Of a stretch of DNA of 64,000 nucleotides, positions 13,174-22,985 are shown piece after piece. Position 1 is the first letter of the stretch, and the number at the start of each line of letters is the position of its first letter. Under the pieces are notes generated by a model that saw nothing but the letters and a program-made list of their open reading frames with translations, searched no databases and had not been told where the DNA came from. The position numbers and the translations under genes were made by a program. Source of the DNA: Nemania diffusa. Taxonomy: Eukaryota; Ascomycota; Sordariomycetes; Xylariales; Xylariaceae. The stretch lies in the NCBI GenBank assembly GCA_038501195.1, contig JBBPUQ010000006.1:2666001-2730000 (forward strand), in the 5' to 3' direction.

Positions 13174-14032
13174 TTAAAAAGAGGCGGATGGCAGTTGCAC
13201 GCATTCATGTAGTGAGGTGAAGTTGGCAATAGGAATCGCCTGTTGCTTTCCCCAGATGAAAGTACCTAGACTGACATCACCGCGACACTGGACCGACTGT
13301 CGAATCCTATCTAAGCAATGCCCTGATCTACTTGTTAGTCCATTCTAGTACCTGAAATATATGATAGACTTCGGCTCACGGGCATGCTTAAGATTCATAT
13401 TCTTGATCTCGTCTGTCATATTGGGGAAGTAGTGGTCCATGTAGAGCAACCGAGTTACTCGTCGCAGGCAATGAAGGTCGTGGAAAACCGTCATTGTGCC
13501 AATATAATCACCATCTGGAAGCTGGATTCCCCTTGGCCTACCCAAGCGAGCTATATCTTCAGGGTGCAGGCGAATGGTAGAGTCTTACGTCTATTAGAGA
13601 TAAGTGACCCGATCCGAAGTGAATGTGTTAGGGGCTTACGTGCTAGCAGTTCTTCCCAGGCAGCTTCCCTTTCGTCGCTAGGCTCTCCAAAGTACTTGGT
13701 AGCACTCGTTATACTGTCATTGAAATATTGTGCTTCGTACCTTATTGACGCACTTGCAGGTGCTTGCTCTTGTGTTAGCTGATGGTATTCTGAAGACACT
13801 AAGGGTGATCGAGAGGCATACATTGGATCATATCGTGAACAGCATCGTGGTTCGTCACTCTGTGTTGGCTCTTGAATATCGTGAGCAAAAGTATTGCTGA
13901 ATAAAAGGTAACAAGAGAGCCGTGAAGAATCCACGGCTTGTAAGAGGGCCGCTTTAGGCGACCATACTCTATGTCACGATGTGTCGCCTTTCTAGGGTGA
14001 TCCACGTTGTCGAGGAATCGTGTTGATTCCAT
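13174..14032 (-). CDS. UstYa-family (DUF3328) oxidase, four exons, 217 aa
   Basis: Likely catalyses oxidative cyclisation of a RiPP precursor, as UstYa/UstYb homologues do in ustiloxin and related dikaritin pathways. Exons by my reconstruction: 14032-13822, 13762-13640, 13550-13380 and 13322-13174. Introns are 59, 89 and 57 nt with donors GTATGC, GTAAGC and GTGAGC; introns 1 and 3 have CTAAC branch sites. Every junction keeps the frame and restores family sequence. The product has a cytosolic tail, one transmembrane segment (about residues 36-53), an SPA segment (71-73), YFGEPS...AAWEEL (94-109), and both diagnostic HxxHC motifs, HDLHC (135-139) and HARHC (167-171). It ends with the usual W...H.C region. 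A shorter reading that skips intron 3 loses the second motif. The gene is intact although its stop lies only about 80 bp from the AT-rich block. It is transcribed away from the repeat precursor at 15333. The family call is firm; the substrate is inferred. Confidence 0.88.
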
Positions 14033-15332
14033 TGAGACTTTTTCTCTAAGTTCTAGAAACGTGATAGTCTTTGAAGCTATGGTGATATTAGTGTGTATTG
14101 GGCAAGACCACAATAAGACCTAATCGAAAGGAGACTATTACTGCGTGTCGTGAAGTTGTGTATGTAGCAGAAGTCTGTTTCGGCCGTTTTCCTTCAAATC
14201 TTGGACCGCTATCAATTCAAGATGCGGCTTCACCGATATTCAGAAACCCAGAAATAAAATCTTGAATATGCATGTGTTCCCATTTTTCAGTTAAGCCAAG
14301 GAAGTCTATTTCTTTTGTTGCAGTGCCCTATTGCATTGCATTACATTGCATTGCAGGATACTCTGAACCATAGCGTATAACTCTCATCGAACCCCGCGTT
14401 ATCATAGGCCTAGCCATTATAAGAATGTCTCACTTCTAAGCGAGATTTCGGAATCCGAGCATGTAAGACCATTGCTGCAGATTAACCCCACAGGTGACGA
14501 CTTCAACATATTTAGACTTTTGACTTCAGGATTGTTAACATGGCAAAAGCAAAATAGTTAATTGTATTTATCCCGGGACATGTTCAATTGAAGTGAGGCT
14601 GTAGATGAGTACGTCAGTTGATAAAATTAGTACAAGCGTGTTGGGATGTCGTTTAGTAGTGTTCCTAGCACCCAATTCAGACTTATAAATTTCTAACTAT
14701 TTGCTAACAAGCCTGTTATACACGGTATAATCCATGACAAGCACCTGTACCACATTCGATCAATTCGAAATAGTATTTTATGTAAATCATGATGCGACTT
14801 AGCTAGTGTAATGATTTATGCCTTCCACGCTTAATACATAATCCGCGTGTAAACAGTACCGGTGTATAACCTACACTCGTGTAGAGTCAAGCTAGCTCAG
14901 GTGCATGATCCGAATATGTTAGTGTGCTATTGTGCGAATCCCATGATTGAATCATACTAGCCTGGCATTTGCATTGAACTTCGATGAGGACAAATCGCGC
15001 ACTGCAAAAGCAAGTGAGCTCATAGACGATGTGGCGTGAGTACCATGTCTGTGACTACTCATCAGGGGCTATGCATATGTCGTTTGCTTGATCCGATCTC
15101 GCCATTTCGGTCAGCGTGATATTAATGAATCAAAAATTCAAAATGGAGGTATGCATGGATGAACGTGTCGTGTCTTGAAATTTGAAAGCCCGAGTTGTTA
15201 TTAGAAAATGCAGACATATAAATCAGTACCACGTTCCCCTTTATTAACGGCAATACAAAGTTCAATCACTCATAGACTCTCCAAGTATCAGCAACTTCAC
15301 TAAACACTTCAACCCTCCTAGTATCAGTTAAA
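14033..15332. promoter_or_regulatory. Shared divergent promoter region between UstYa gene and precursor gene
   Basis: 1.3 kb with no supported gene between two divergent start codons, so the pair may be co-regulated. It contains a pentamer array of five ATTGC-type units (14330-14354, the third unit ATTAC). A TATA-like ATATAAAT lies near 15215, about 115 bp before the precursor ATG. The regulatory roles are inference. Confidence 0.5.
14330..14354. repeat. ATTGC pentamer array in the divergent promoter
   Basis: Five consecutive 5-bp units, ATTGC x2, ATTAC, ATTGC x2. The array is isolated in otherwise unstructured intergenic sequence. It could be a binding-site cluster or a chance microsatellite. 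Confidence 0.6.
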
Positions 15333-15680
15333 ATGCGTTCCTATATCCTAATCATTGGGGCCGTCTATGCCGCCTTTGCTAGCGCTATCCCAATTGGCTC
15401 TACCTCGGCACTTGTAAACAAACGTGCCGAAGCCGACGCCGATTACATCTTCATCGACCTGCCAGATAAGAGAGACCTGGCCACCCAGCGATCTGAAGCA
15501 GACAGTGACTACATCTTCATCGACCTCCCGGACAAGAGGAGCTTGTCTGAGAAACGTGCTGAGGCAGACTCTGACTACATTTTCATTGATCTGCCTGACA
15601 AGAGAGGCCTGCCTGAAAAGCGTTCCGAGGCAGATAGCGACTACATCTTCATTGATCTCCCCGATAAGCGCTCTAATTAG
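15333..15680 (+). CDS. Repeat-containing, Kex2-processed RiPP precursor (dikaritin-like), 115 aa
   Basis: A secreted precursor. A signal peptide covers about residues 1-18 (cut near AFASA), then a short spacer ends in KR (30-31). Four units follow with exact 22-residue period; the tyrosines are at 38, 60, 82 and 104. Each unit is an acidic AEAD/SEAD leader, the invariant core DYIFIDLPD, then KR. Short linkers (DLATQR, SLSEKR, GLPEKR) separate the units. Kex2 would cut at each KR, and the acidic A/S-E-A-D leader resembles dipeptidyl-aminopeptidase spacers. The core is identical in all four copies while its codons differ synonymously, which indicates selection on the peptide. A Tyr-starting, Ile/Asp-containing core beside a UstYa gene matches ustiloxin/phomopsin-type precursors, but YIFIDLP is not a core I recognise. 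Single exon; ATG context GTTAAAATGC. An alternative is a pheromone or other Kex2-processed repeat protein; it lacks the Trp/Cys-rich core of alpha-type pheromones. Confidence 0.88.
   Translation: MRSYILIIGAVYAAFASAIPIGSTSALVNKRAEADADYIFIDLPDKRDLATQRSEADSDYIFIDLPDKRSLSEKRAEADSDYIFIDLPDKRGLPEKRSEADSDYIFIDLPDKRSN
15465..15674 (+). repeat. 66-bp in-frame tandem repeats of the precursor gene
   Basis: Units repeat every 66 nt (22 codons). Between copies the differences in the core are third-position changes, for example GATTAC/GACTAC, ATCTTC/ATTTTC, GACCTG/GATCTC. Linker codons vary more and change amino acids. Confidence 0.85.
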
Positions 15681-16135
15681 AGCCCTGATGCCGATGATAC
15701 CTGCATGAACGAAGGATTTGGTCGAGTTGAATTCAAGTTTGTCGGTGCTAGGTAGCTCTGGGGCAAATCACCTTCCCTGCTGCCCTACAGCTAGAGAACG
15801 GCTGTTGCAAGGAATATAGGGGGAGGGTTGAGGAGTTTGTGGGAACATAGTTAAGATAGTTTGAGGTGGGATGGATATATACATACTAAATAGTGAGGTA
15901 TTTCTATATATATAAATATCCAAATGCTTATGACTAGTGCCATAAAATTTCAATTAAGTGTCGCTACTAAAGTAGGACCCCCTTTTTTTTCTTTTGGAGA
16001 GGGGAAAAGGGGAGGGGGATCTAGATCTAGAGCTAGGTTCCTAGATGTAGCCCCAAAACCTTTCAACAGTTAAGTCATAGGTAGCTTCAAATTTGGCTTG
16101 ACTACCTAAGTTAAACGGCAGTCCTACTCTCGTCC
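15681..16135. other. Convergent 3' intergenic region (precursor / HET gene)
   Basis: 455 bp between two convergent genes. There is an A/T/G-rich stretch with ATATATA near 15906-15915 and a pyrimidine/purine tract (CCCCCTTTTTTTTCTTTTGG, then GGGGAAAAGGGGAGGGGG) at about 15978-16018. No coding content is seen; both genes' polyadenylation signals presumably lie here. Confidence 0.5.
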
Positions 16136-18748
16136 TCACACCAGAGTAACCCTCTCTGGTCTCCAAACAAAACCCAACTCATTCAGTAGCGATTTTGGCC
16201 AGTCGTATAAGAACACTATGTGGTCTTCGGGTCTCGGATCTCGCTCAAGAAGTGCAATCATATTCTCCCCGGTCAGTCGACAAAATGGCTCCAGGTCGCG
16301 GATAAGCCTATACAACCTCTTTTCCTGTGCGATGCTTATAATTGCTTCCAAAGACATTCTGACTTGAATAGGCGGTTTTAGACGCTTCAGATGTTTACTA
16401 TTCATTAGGTCGTCCCAGTCGCTATGCCCCTCAACCTTTGTCTCTGGAGAAAGTCGTTCTTGTGATGATTCCGAGTGGCGGCTGAGTATATCCGAGAAAG
16501 AATTGATCGTGTCGATATCATGTAATGTAAAATAGACGAAATCATCATCTAGATCCGGTTGGTATTTGCTTGAGAGCTTTTGAAGGCACGATTTATAAGC
16601 TAGTCGAACTGGCAAGCAGGAACCATATACGGAATCAAGTTCTGAAATCTGTTTCGAGGAGTCCTCCTCACAACGGATAGCAATCAGGAAGGAGATGATG
16701 ATTTTCATTCCTTCTTGAGTTTCAGAAAGTCCTCCTGGGAAAATCAAGTTGAAAACAAAACGAGCTCCACCACTTGAGATCTCATCTGCGGTGGCCTGCT
16801 TGACATCACTGAGTAATTTGTGAAGACTGCTGAGAATTACCTCGTCGGATTTTGGTATGGGCATGGGGACGCGCATTTTGAGGTTGTCTACGGACAGAAA
16901 CACGGAAGCTCTCAGTCGGCAGCACCATACAAGCTTGAAATGTCCTTTGTCTTCCGACTCGGTTGCTAGAAGGAGGAGCGGTGCCGGAGAATCTATGTGA
17001 TAATTCTTTGCAAGTGTTGATTCCCATAGTAGGAACGCGTGGCATGGCTGTTCCAGGATGTGGATAGGGGGCGTCCAAACTGCAAAGCGCGCCGCAGATG
17101 TTGGGCCCCTAGCCCATAGCCAGGTATATGGATACTCCCCTGTTGCGCTGAACTGGTGTGCCACTTCGAAGATGCGAACAACATATAGATGTAATGAGGC
17201 AGTTTTTGACTCTACCTGACAATTCGAATGCCACAATAATTTATGTGGATGCAATGAGAAATATTGCTCTCCAGGAAATTTTTCTTGCGAGAGATAGGCT
17301 ATCGAAATCCCTCGCCCTACCAGATTATCGATGTCCCCAGGGGACGGAAAGTCTCCAAAATAACGAAGACTTATAAATGATCCCCAGTTCTTAGGTTCTT
17401 GGTCAACCGCAGGGTACCAATTTTGAGTTCCTACTGTAGAAATCCCGGATGAATTTGGATCCTTGCCTTCTAGTTGTATCCTAATTTGGGGCTTCCAATG
17501 CGCCATATCTTCAATTCTCGGTAGCCATGACGGATAGTTAGTCTTGCCCTTAGAATGTGCTGCGAAGATAAGCGGCCAGGTTTCATGCTCAACGAGTAAA
17601 ACGTACGCCATGACGCCTACTACTACATCCCTGTAGGGTAGCGAGTAGTCTGGTGTGAGGTCTGTAGACAGCTCCCGCTGGAGTAGTCCTACCACGCCGA
17701 ATATCTTGTCTCGCGGATCACTCGCTTGACTTTCCATTGTCTGCTCCAAAACGCCTAATATGGTATGACGATTCAGTTTGACAGCATCCCCCATGTACTG
17801 TAGCCAGTTCTTAGAATCTTCCTCTTGCTGATTCGATGTAATGGCCTGAAAAAGTTCTCCACGTCCTAGGTAGACATCTACTTGGCCCAGCGGCATGACG
17901 GCATAAGGCGCGAGAATAAGCTCCTGTATAATCCATACTCGCCCAAAGTATCTTTTTGATAAGAAATGTTGAATGTCTCTGCCCAAAAGCAACTCCTTCA
18001 GTGCTGAAGCCCGTACTTTTGGCCGGAAGCGTTGCTTAGTCGGCTCGACGACGCTGTTTCCTAGATACACTAAAACGCGCATACATTGTATATATATGCG
18101 GTCCATAAGAGCCACCTGAGCAGATCGCTCCAAATCACTTCTCTGGTTAATGCAGATGGCATCTACCCAGACATTACGACCGCCGCTATAGGGCCTGAGA
18201 TATTGTAGCAACGACCAGCAGTTTCGTGTGACAAGGAGAACCTCCCAGAACTTCCCCAAATATATTGGCATACACGGTGTGGAATTGCCATCTTCGTCAC
18301 CCCAGGTGTAGGACACAGTCTCGTATTCAGGACAATCGGCCAAAGGGAACTCCTCTAGTGTAGCATGAATTGGGTCTCCAGAGGCCTCCGATCCGAAGAC
18401 ATAAAGCAACCTAAAGTGGTTCTTCTTGAGAATGAAGGGATACACCTCTGACAATGAGTGATCTATTTCGTTTATAGAGCGCGATGCTGTCGCGCTTGTT
18501 GCGAGATTGTCATATTCAGTCCCAGACCTATGGGTGTAAGGGACTTTAGGAGGCCACCAGAGATCCAGCTGTCCAATCTGTTTCTCCTGCAGTAGACCAG
18601 GTTCACCACTAGTCGAAGTCTGCTCGGAGACAAGCGTCTGATTAACTCGTAAAGCGTCGTTGTTACAGGTTCGGCAGAAAGGAATGCCTTCTGGCGAAAC
18701 CACATCTGGACTGTCGCACCATTCTAGATGCCAGTGGCCATGACTCAT
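16136..18748 (-). CDS. HET-domain (heterokaryon incompatibility-type) protein, 870 aa
   Basis: Single uninterrupted exon. The HET domain occupies about residues 140-300: YETVSYTWGDEDG (142-154), NVWVDAICINQ (192-202), an MDRIY segment (215-219) and RVWIIQE (270-276). These are the three conserved HET blocks. The amino-terminal region has a WC...FCRTC cysteine pattern (10-28), often seen at the start of long HET proteins and possibly metal-binding. The remaining roughly 570 residues match nothing I recognise and include the RDLEPF and RDPRPEDH segments near the end. HET proteins trigger cell death in vegetative incompatibility or respond to non-self; most genomic copies have no assigned partner. 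The start at 18748 gives the WC motif. The gene converges on the RiPP precursor, with no evidence of a shared function. Confidence 0.92.
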   Translation of the reverse strand: MSHGHWHLEWCDSPDVVSPEGIPFCRTCNNDALRVNQTLVSEQTSTSGEPGLLQEKQIGQLDLWWPPKVPYTHRSGTEYDNLATSATASRSINEIDHSLSEVYPFILKKNHFRLLYVFGSEASGDPIHATLEEFPLADCPEYETVSYTWGDEDGNSTPCMPIYLGKFWEVLLVTRNCWSLLQYLRPYSGGRNVWVDAICINQRSDLERSAQVALMDRIYIQCMRVLVYLGNSVVEPTKQRFRPKVRASALKELLLGRDIQHFLSKRYFGRVWIIQELILAPYAVMPLGQVDVYLGRGELFQAITSNQQEEDSKNWLQYMGDAVKLNRHTILGVLEQTMESQASDPRDKIFGVVGLLQRELSTDLTPDYSLPYRDVVVGVMAYVLLVEHETWPLIFAAHSKGKTNYPSWLPRIEDMAHWKPQIRIQLEGKDPNSSGISTVGTQNWYPAVDQEPKNWGSFISLRYFGDFPSPGDIDNLVGRGISIAYLSQEKFPGEQYFSLHPHKLLWHSNCQVESKTASLHLYVVRIFEVAHQFSATGEYPYTWLWARGPTSAARFAVWTPPIHILEQPCHAFLLWESTLAKNYHIDSPAPLLLLATESEDKGHFKLVWCCRLRASVFLSVDNLKMRVPMPIPKSDEVILSSLHKLLSDVKQATADEISSGGARFVFNLIFPGGLSETQEGMKIIISFLIAIRCEEDSSKQISELDSVYGSCLPVRLAYKSCLQKLSSKYQPDLDDDFVYFTLHDIDTINSFSDILSRHSESSQERLSPETKVEGHSDWDDLMNSKHLKRLKPPIQVRMSLEAIISIAQEKRLYRLIRDLEPFCRLTGENMIALLERDPRPEDHIVFLYDWPKSLLNELGFVWRPERVTLV

Positions 18749-19574
18749 ATCGAAAAGAGAGGCTGTCTACTTTGCTTAAAATGGGAAACAACTCCAACAT
18801 CAAAACCAAAGTTTAATAAGCCAGGATATTTCGAATTCAAGTTAAAATGCAGACAAGGGGGCACTTGTGACAATGACTTGTCCACCCCGCTCGCTTGCTC
18901 TTTTAAGCAATATACGCGAAAATTTTGCTGAATTGCATAATTAGCGGGCTGTTCCTAACATCAATAAAGAGACTATATGGAGAGAGCACTATAACCACTG
19001 CTTCGTCATTAGGATTACGATTTAACTTATGATTAAATTTATCTAAACCGCTTCCCAGGGTTGATCTAGTATGTTAAACTCAGTCTAAAGATGCATCGAT
19101 TACTAATTAGATTTAGTCACACTTCAATTTTCGTAAAGCTAGGTCGTTAACCTACACGTTTGCTATATTCCGACTTTGTGTATTAAGAAATTAAAATGCA
19201 ATCATCTACCTTGATCTTTTACCTTTTAGTCTTTAATATAGCGAGTGGTTTTACAATCATCCATGAAACGCCGCCCAAAGGCGCAGGATGTGGAATACAT
19301 TAGATTGTTTTCACAATACCCCCTCTCCCCTCAATCGTGAATCCAGCAGCACACTAGAAGATATCATTTAACAGGTTGGAATTCCTGCTTAGTCTGCATG
19401 ACAAGGATATCTGAAAGACTCTCTTAGAAGTACGTATAATTATGTCTTAAGCGTCAACGCACTTGTTACTAAATTTGTTACAGGCGTATCACGTGTACTC
19501 GCTAGATAGACGAAGTACTTGTAGTGACGAGCAATGATTAGCTAGAAGAGGTACATCGGACCCTTAACCCTTAA
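18749..19574. other. Intergenic region upstream of the HET gene
   Basis: About 0.8 kb, A/T-leaning but not RIP-like. It lies between the HET gene start and the S53 peptidase stop, both on the minus strand. It should hold the HET promoter. I see no gene, RNA or repeat in it. Confidence 0.5.
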
Positions 19575-21717
19575 TCAAGGTAGGCTTAGCCATAAATCCA
19601 ACATCTTAGGGTAATTTGGCGTTCCCAGCCCGGTCACTGGATCCCAGCCTTTGGCAGCAGAAAAGCCATTTGTACCACATCCGGGGTTCGTGCCGTTGGT
19701 GATGTCGTTTAGCACCTGGGGGTTCTCATAAAGTACCGGATTCACGAAACCGAGGGGGCCTTTGCCCACCTTGATGCGCTCATCCACAATACGGTTGAGC
19801 AGCGACGCGAAGATGGGTGCAGACATGCTCGTCCCGCCGCTCGTGCCAAAACTGCCGTTGTACCAGCCGGGGTAGTTCCACCCATTGGCAGACACGTCAG
19901 GAATGCCGTGGCCATTGCGGTTATCTACATCAAAATCATGTCAGCAATTTCTATTATCCCTTGGTTCTTTCCCGGATGATGGTAAAGGGTAAACACAAAA
20001 GGGAAGTGGATTTTGACGTACAAACACCGCCGTTAGTGGCGTTTTGCCAGTTTCCGTTGTAATAGTAGGGGTACGACGGGTTGGCCGTGTCGAAGAAGTG
20101 TTGCACGGCCTTCTGCTGATACGCGGGGATGGGGAAGATGTTGGAGAAGCCGCCGCTCGAGCTATAGTTGCCATTGAGGCGGTGCTCCTGCACGAGCACG
20201 GCGCTCTCGGGCTCGGAGACCGTCTGGCCGGGAAAAACCTCGGTGGCGCCCACGTTGGTGACCCACGGGCAGCTGCAGGCTTCCGAGGGAGTGAAGACAG
20301 CGTCGTTATCTCCGAGGCACCCGTAGTAACTCCCATCTCCGTACGTGCCGTAGTTATAGCCACCGACGCCCGTGTCGCCCGACGCGATCACGATGGTCAC
20401 GCCCTGAAGCGCTAGCTTCAAGTACTCGTTGCACTGCCGCTCCTGGTAGGAGTACGGCAGGTCCTGCTCGTACACGCCATATGAGATGCTGATGATATTG
20501 GTCGGCTCATAAGTGCCGCACTGGAGCTTCCCGAGGTAAGGTTCCTCGTCTGCCGGGCTGGCCTTGTCCGGGTATTGCGGGTCTAGGCGTGAGTCACCCG
20601 TCTCGCCAAAGGCTGTATAATTGCAATACGAGCCATCAAGTGCGTCGAGAAAGGTGTTGAAGATTCCCCTGCTGCCAGTGAAATATGCGTAATACTCATC
20701 ATCAGTCTGGTATAGGGTAATGGTCTGGGGGAAGATGATGGGATACGCAATGGTGAAATCAAGAAGGCTTTCTCCGCCAAGGAATCCAGCCAGGGGCGCA
20801 ACACCACCATCAATCGAGTCAAGCTTTGGATGCGTGCCATTAGCGATAGAAGGCGTGTAGGCGTTGAAAAACAAGTCAAGATCCGGCTGGTCATAGTAGT
20901 CGCCTTCTTCAAAGATGCCCAATGAGTTCTTGGAGCTGACTTTAGCTTTGGGGGAGGGCGCTGAGAAGTCGTAGAGGGCTCGGATGCAGGCTGGCGTAAT
21001 GATACTATCGCAGTTGGAAAGATCATCGGGGTCTCTTGCGAGGACCTCCTCCACATTCTTGACTGGTCGGGGCAGCGTATTCTTGGAACGTCTGTGCGAA
21101 ACGCTACTTGTAGTGTCTCTCTTGGCGGCGCGCTTACGGCGAAGGCGCTTCAAGTCCATCGTGGTAGACTTAACTCCAGGAGTAATGTAATCGACATGCT
21201 CCTGGATATGTGCTGGCAGGTAATAAGCATTATTGCCAACCACGACCTTGCTATTATCGTCGTCGTCATCATGCTCGCCATTGTGGTAATACTCCGTCTT
21301 TAAGAGGGCCTCGGCCTCTTTAACGGTGGCGTCGAAGGCTATCCAAAGCTTATTACTGCTATGAGTAATGCGCCTGCTTGCAATGCCGGCGTCAACAAGC
21401 CACCCGGTAACCGCTTCCACAGAGGCATCCGAAGGGCGGAAAGAGTTGATGACCCGGTCCTGGCTCCAATGCTTTCCAAAGTTAGGCGATGACGGATGCG
21501 AAACATCCATGAGCCACTCCTCGGCCTTGGCTATAGCCTCGACATTGTGCTTGAGACCAATACGCATAGGAAGGATGGAATCCTCAGGAGCACGCTTGGT
21601 GAGGCCGGGATGGCGACGTCCACGCTTCTCGTGCAAGACATGGGCCGATGGCACGACGGCAGCCATTCCGGCGCCCACAAGGACCGACACGGCTTCGAGG
21701 AGGGCAATCAAATGCAT
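19575..21717 (-). CDS. Secreted S53 (sedolisin / tripeptidyl-peptidase-type) serine peptidase, 681 aa
   Basis: Two exons, 21717-20022 and 19924-19575, joined across a 97-nt intron (donor GTACGT). Joining restores Y-N-R-N-G-H-G-I-P-D-V-S-A, a conserved S53 stretch. A signal peptide is at residues 1 to about 20. A pro-domain of the pro-kumamolisin type runs to about 200-230 and contains basic sites (KRGRR at 31-35, RRKRAAKR at 193-200) suited to maturation. The catalytic pair E316/D320 (GGESLLD), oxyanion D448 (ASGDTG) and nucleophile S598 (GGTSMSAP) are all present. A carboxy-terminal calcium site is suggested by the DIT.G and GWDPVTGLG segments. The length fits fungal sedolisins. The enzyme probably acts outside the cell at acid pH, removing tripeptides or degrading protein. 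It lies near the RiPP locus, but I see no specific link; ustiloxin-type clusters use an S41-like peptidase instead. Confidence 0.93.
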
Positions 21718-22985
21718 GGCAACAACTAAAAGGGACGCCGAGTCGAACCTTCGGAGAACGAATGTCGTCCCTCATTGTCTTGGCGCCGAGGGCCTTTTAT
21801 GCCCAGCGCCAAAACATATCGCGTCTTCCATTGTTATCATGGCACCCTCTTTATCACGTCTACGTGGCTAGCCTCTTTTGAGAAGGAGGTCGTATTGATA
21901 ACCTCGCTGCCCCGGTCTCGTTCCTACGTTGCCGGGGGGTCCAAAACTTCTAATACCGCATTGCCGAGGCACGTACATACGCATACTCTGTACGTCATCC
22001 ATGTTGTTTTGCTGTAGTTGATGGAATGAGTATGCCGAGGCTTGAGACAATCAATAAACTGTCGGTGATTTTAGCGATCCTGCTGAGATTCTCGAAAAGA
22101 AGCGGCGTTAGTCCGCAGGCCGCGCGATTCTAGGGCCGCTATCTTAGCAAGAGCTAAAATTGTGAGCGACCTAGCAAAAGATGCGGGTTTAACTACCTAA
22201 CAAGATGCTCGAGAGATTCTCATCAAGGGTTATGCAAAAAGGAAAATAAAACAGCCGTATTAGGTAGGTGGTATCTACAGTAAGAGGTAGGTACCCTATC
22301 TAATCATGTACCTTGCAGATTTAGGCTCGTTTGGTTGGCTTATGGAAAGTGGTCCACACCAAATGCCTATCTAAGTTAGGCCCGGTCCAATCGCAAAGCA
22401 GAGGACCGGCGACGCCTCAGTCGGGGAAGTAAAACCGTAGATACCATGCTGATGATAAATAGAAAGACATGTATTGTGTATTGTCTCGGAGATGTGCTGC
22501 TAATTAATAACGGCATCGCGTTTGCTGCTAAAGAAATAAAACGAACACGGGTTACAACGTATCGCGATCCCTCTAAACAAAATATATCTTGCATAATCCT
22601 TCGGAATTCGGGATACCCCATCCTTAACGCACCTTTTTCTCTTATCGTGTATGATATTTATTCGCTTGTTACTTTTACTTTCATATTTGTTTCAGTGTTG
22701 ATTATTTATATATCAGCACCGTTTATTTGTATGAAATACGCGAAGTATGCAAAGATTCGCCTCGAACCGTCGTGACAACAGACCGACAACGATGACGTAA
22801 TACTACTACCACTCCTCATGAAAACATACTGGAGATTCAAGGGATTCGGGAGTTCGTTAAGGGTGATCAGTCTATTTATAAAAAATAATCGTCAAGAGCT
22901 TGATGTCGCCTATTACGCGGGCGCAAAACTCCTCGTTAGCTTATATTGCCGAGGGTGTTGAGTGAAGTGACGAAGCTATGCCGAA
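21718..22985. other. Intergenic region upstream of the S53 gene
   Basis: About 1.27 kb with no supported gene. An open frame at 22446-22775 on the plus strand (109 codons, one possible hydrophobic segment) has no recognisable family feature. The 22250-22380 part carries TAGGTA/TACCTA words like those near other promoters in this island. Confidence 0.4.

Noticed and set aside
13763..13934. Frameshift making the UstYa gene a pseudogene
   Set aside because: A 59-nt intron (GTATGC donor, CTAAC branch, CAAG acceptor) joins the frames and restores the SPA segment of the family.
15333..15680. Alpha-type mating pheromone precursor
   Set aside because: Signal peptide, KR sites and acidic spacers fit, but the core lacks the Trp/Cys-Gly-Gln-Pro pattern of ascomycete alpha pheromones and the gene sits beside a UstYa gene.
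22446..22775. 109-codon plus-strand gene with a hydrophobic segment
   Set aside because: No family motif, no neighbours in support, and a low-complexity hydrophobic region; random open frame likely.
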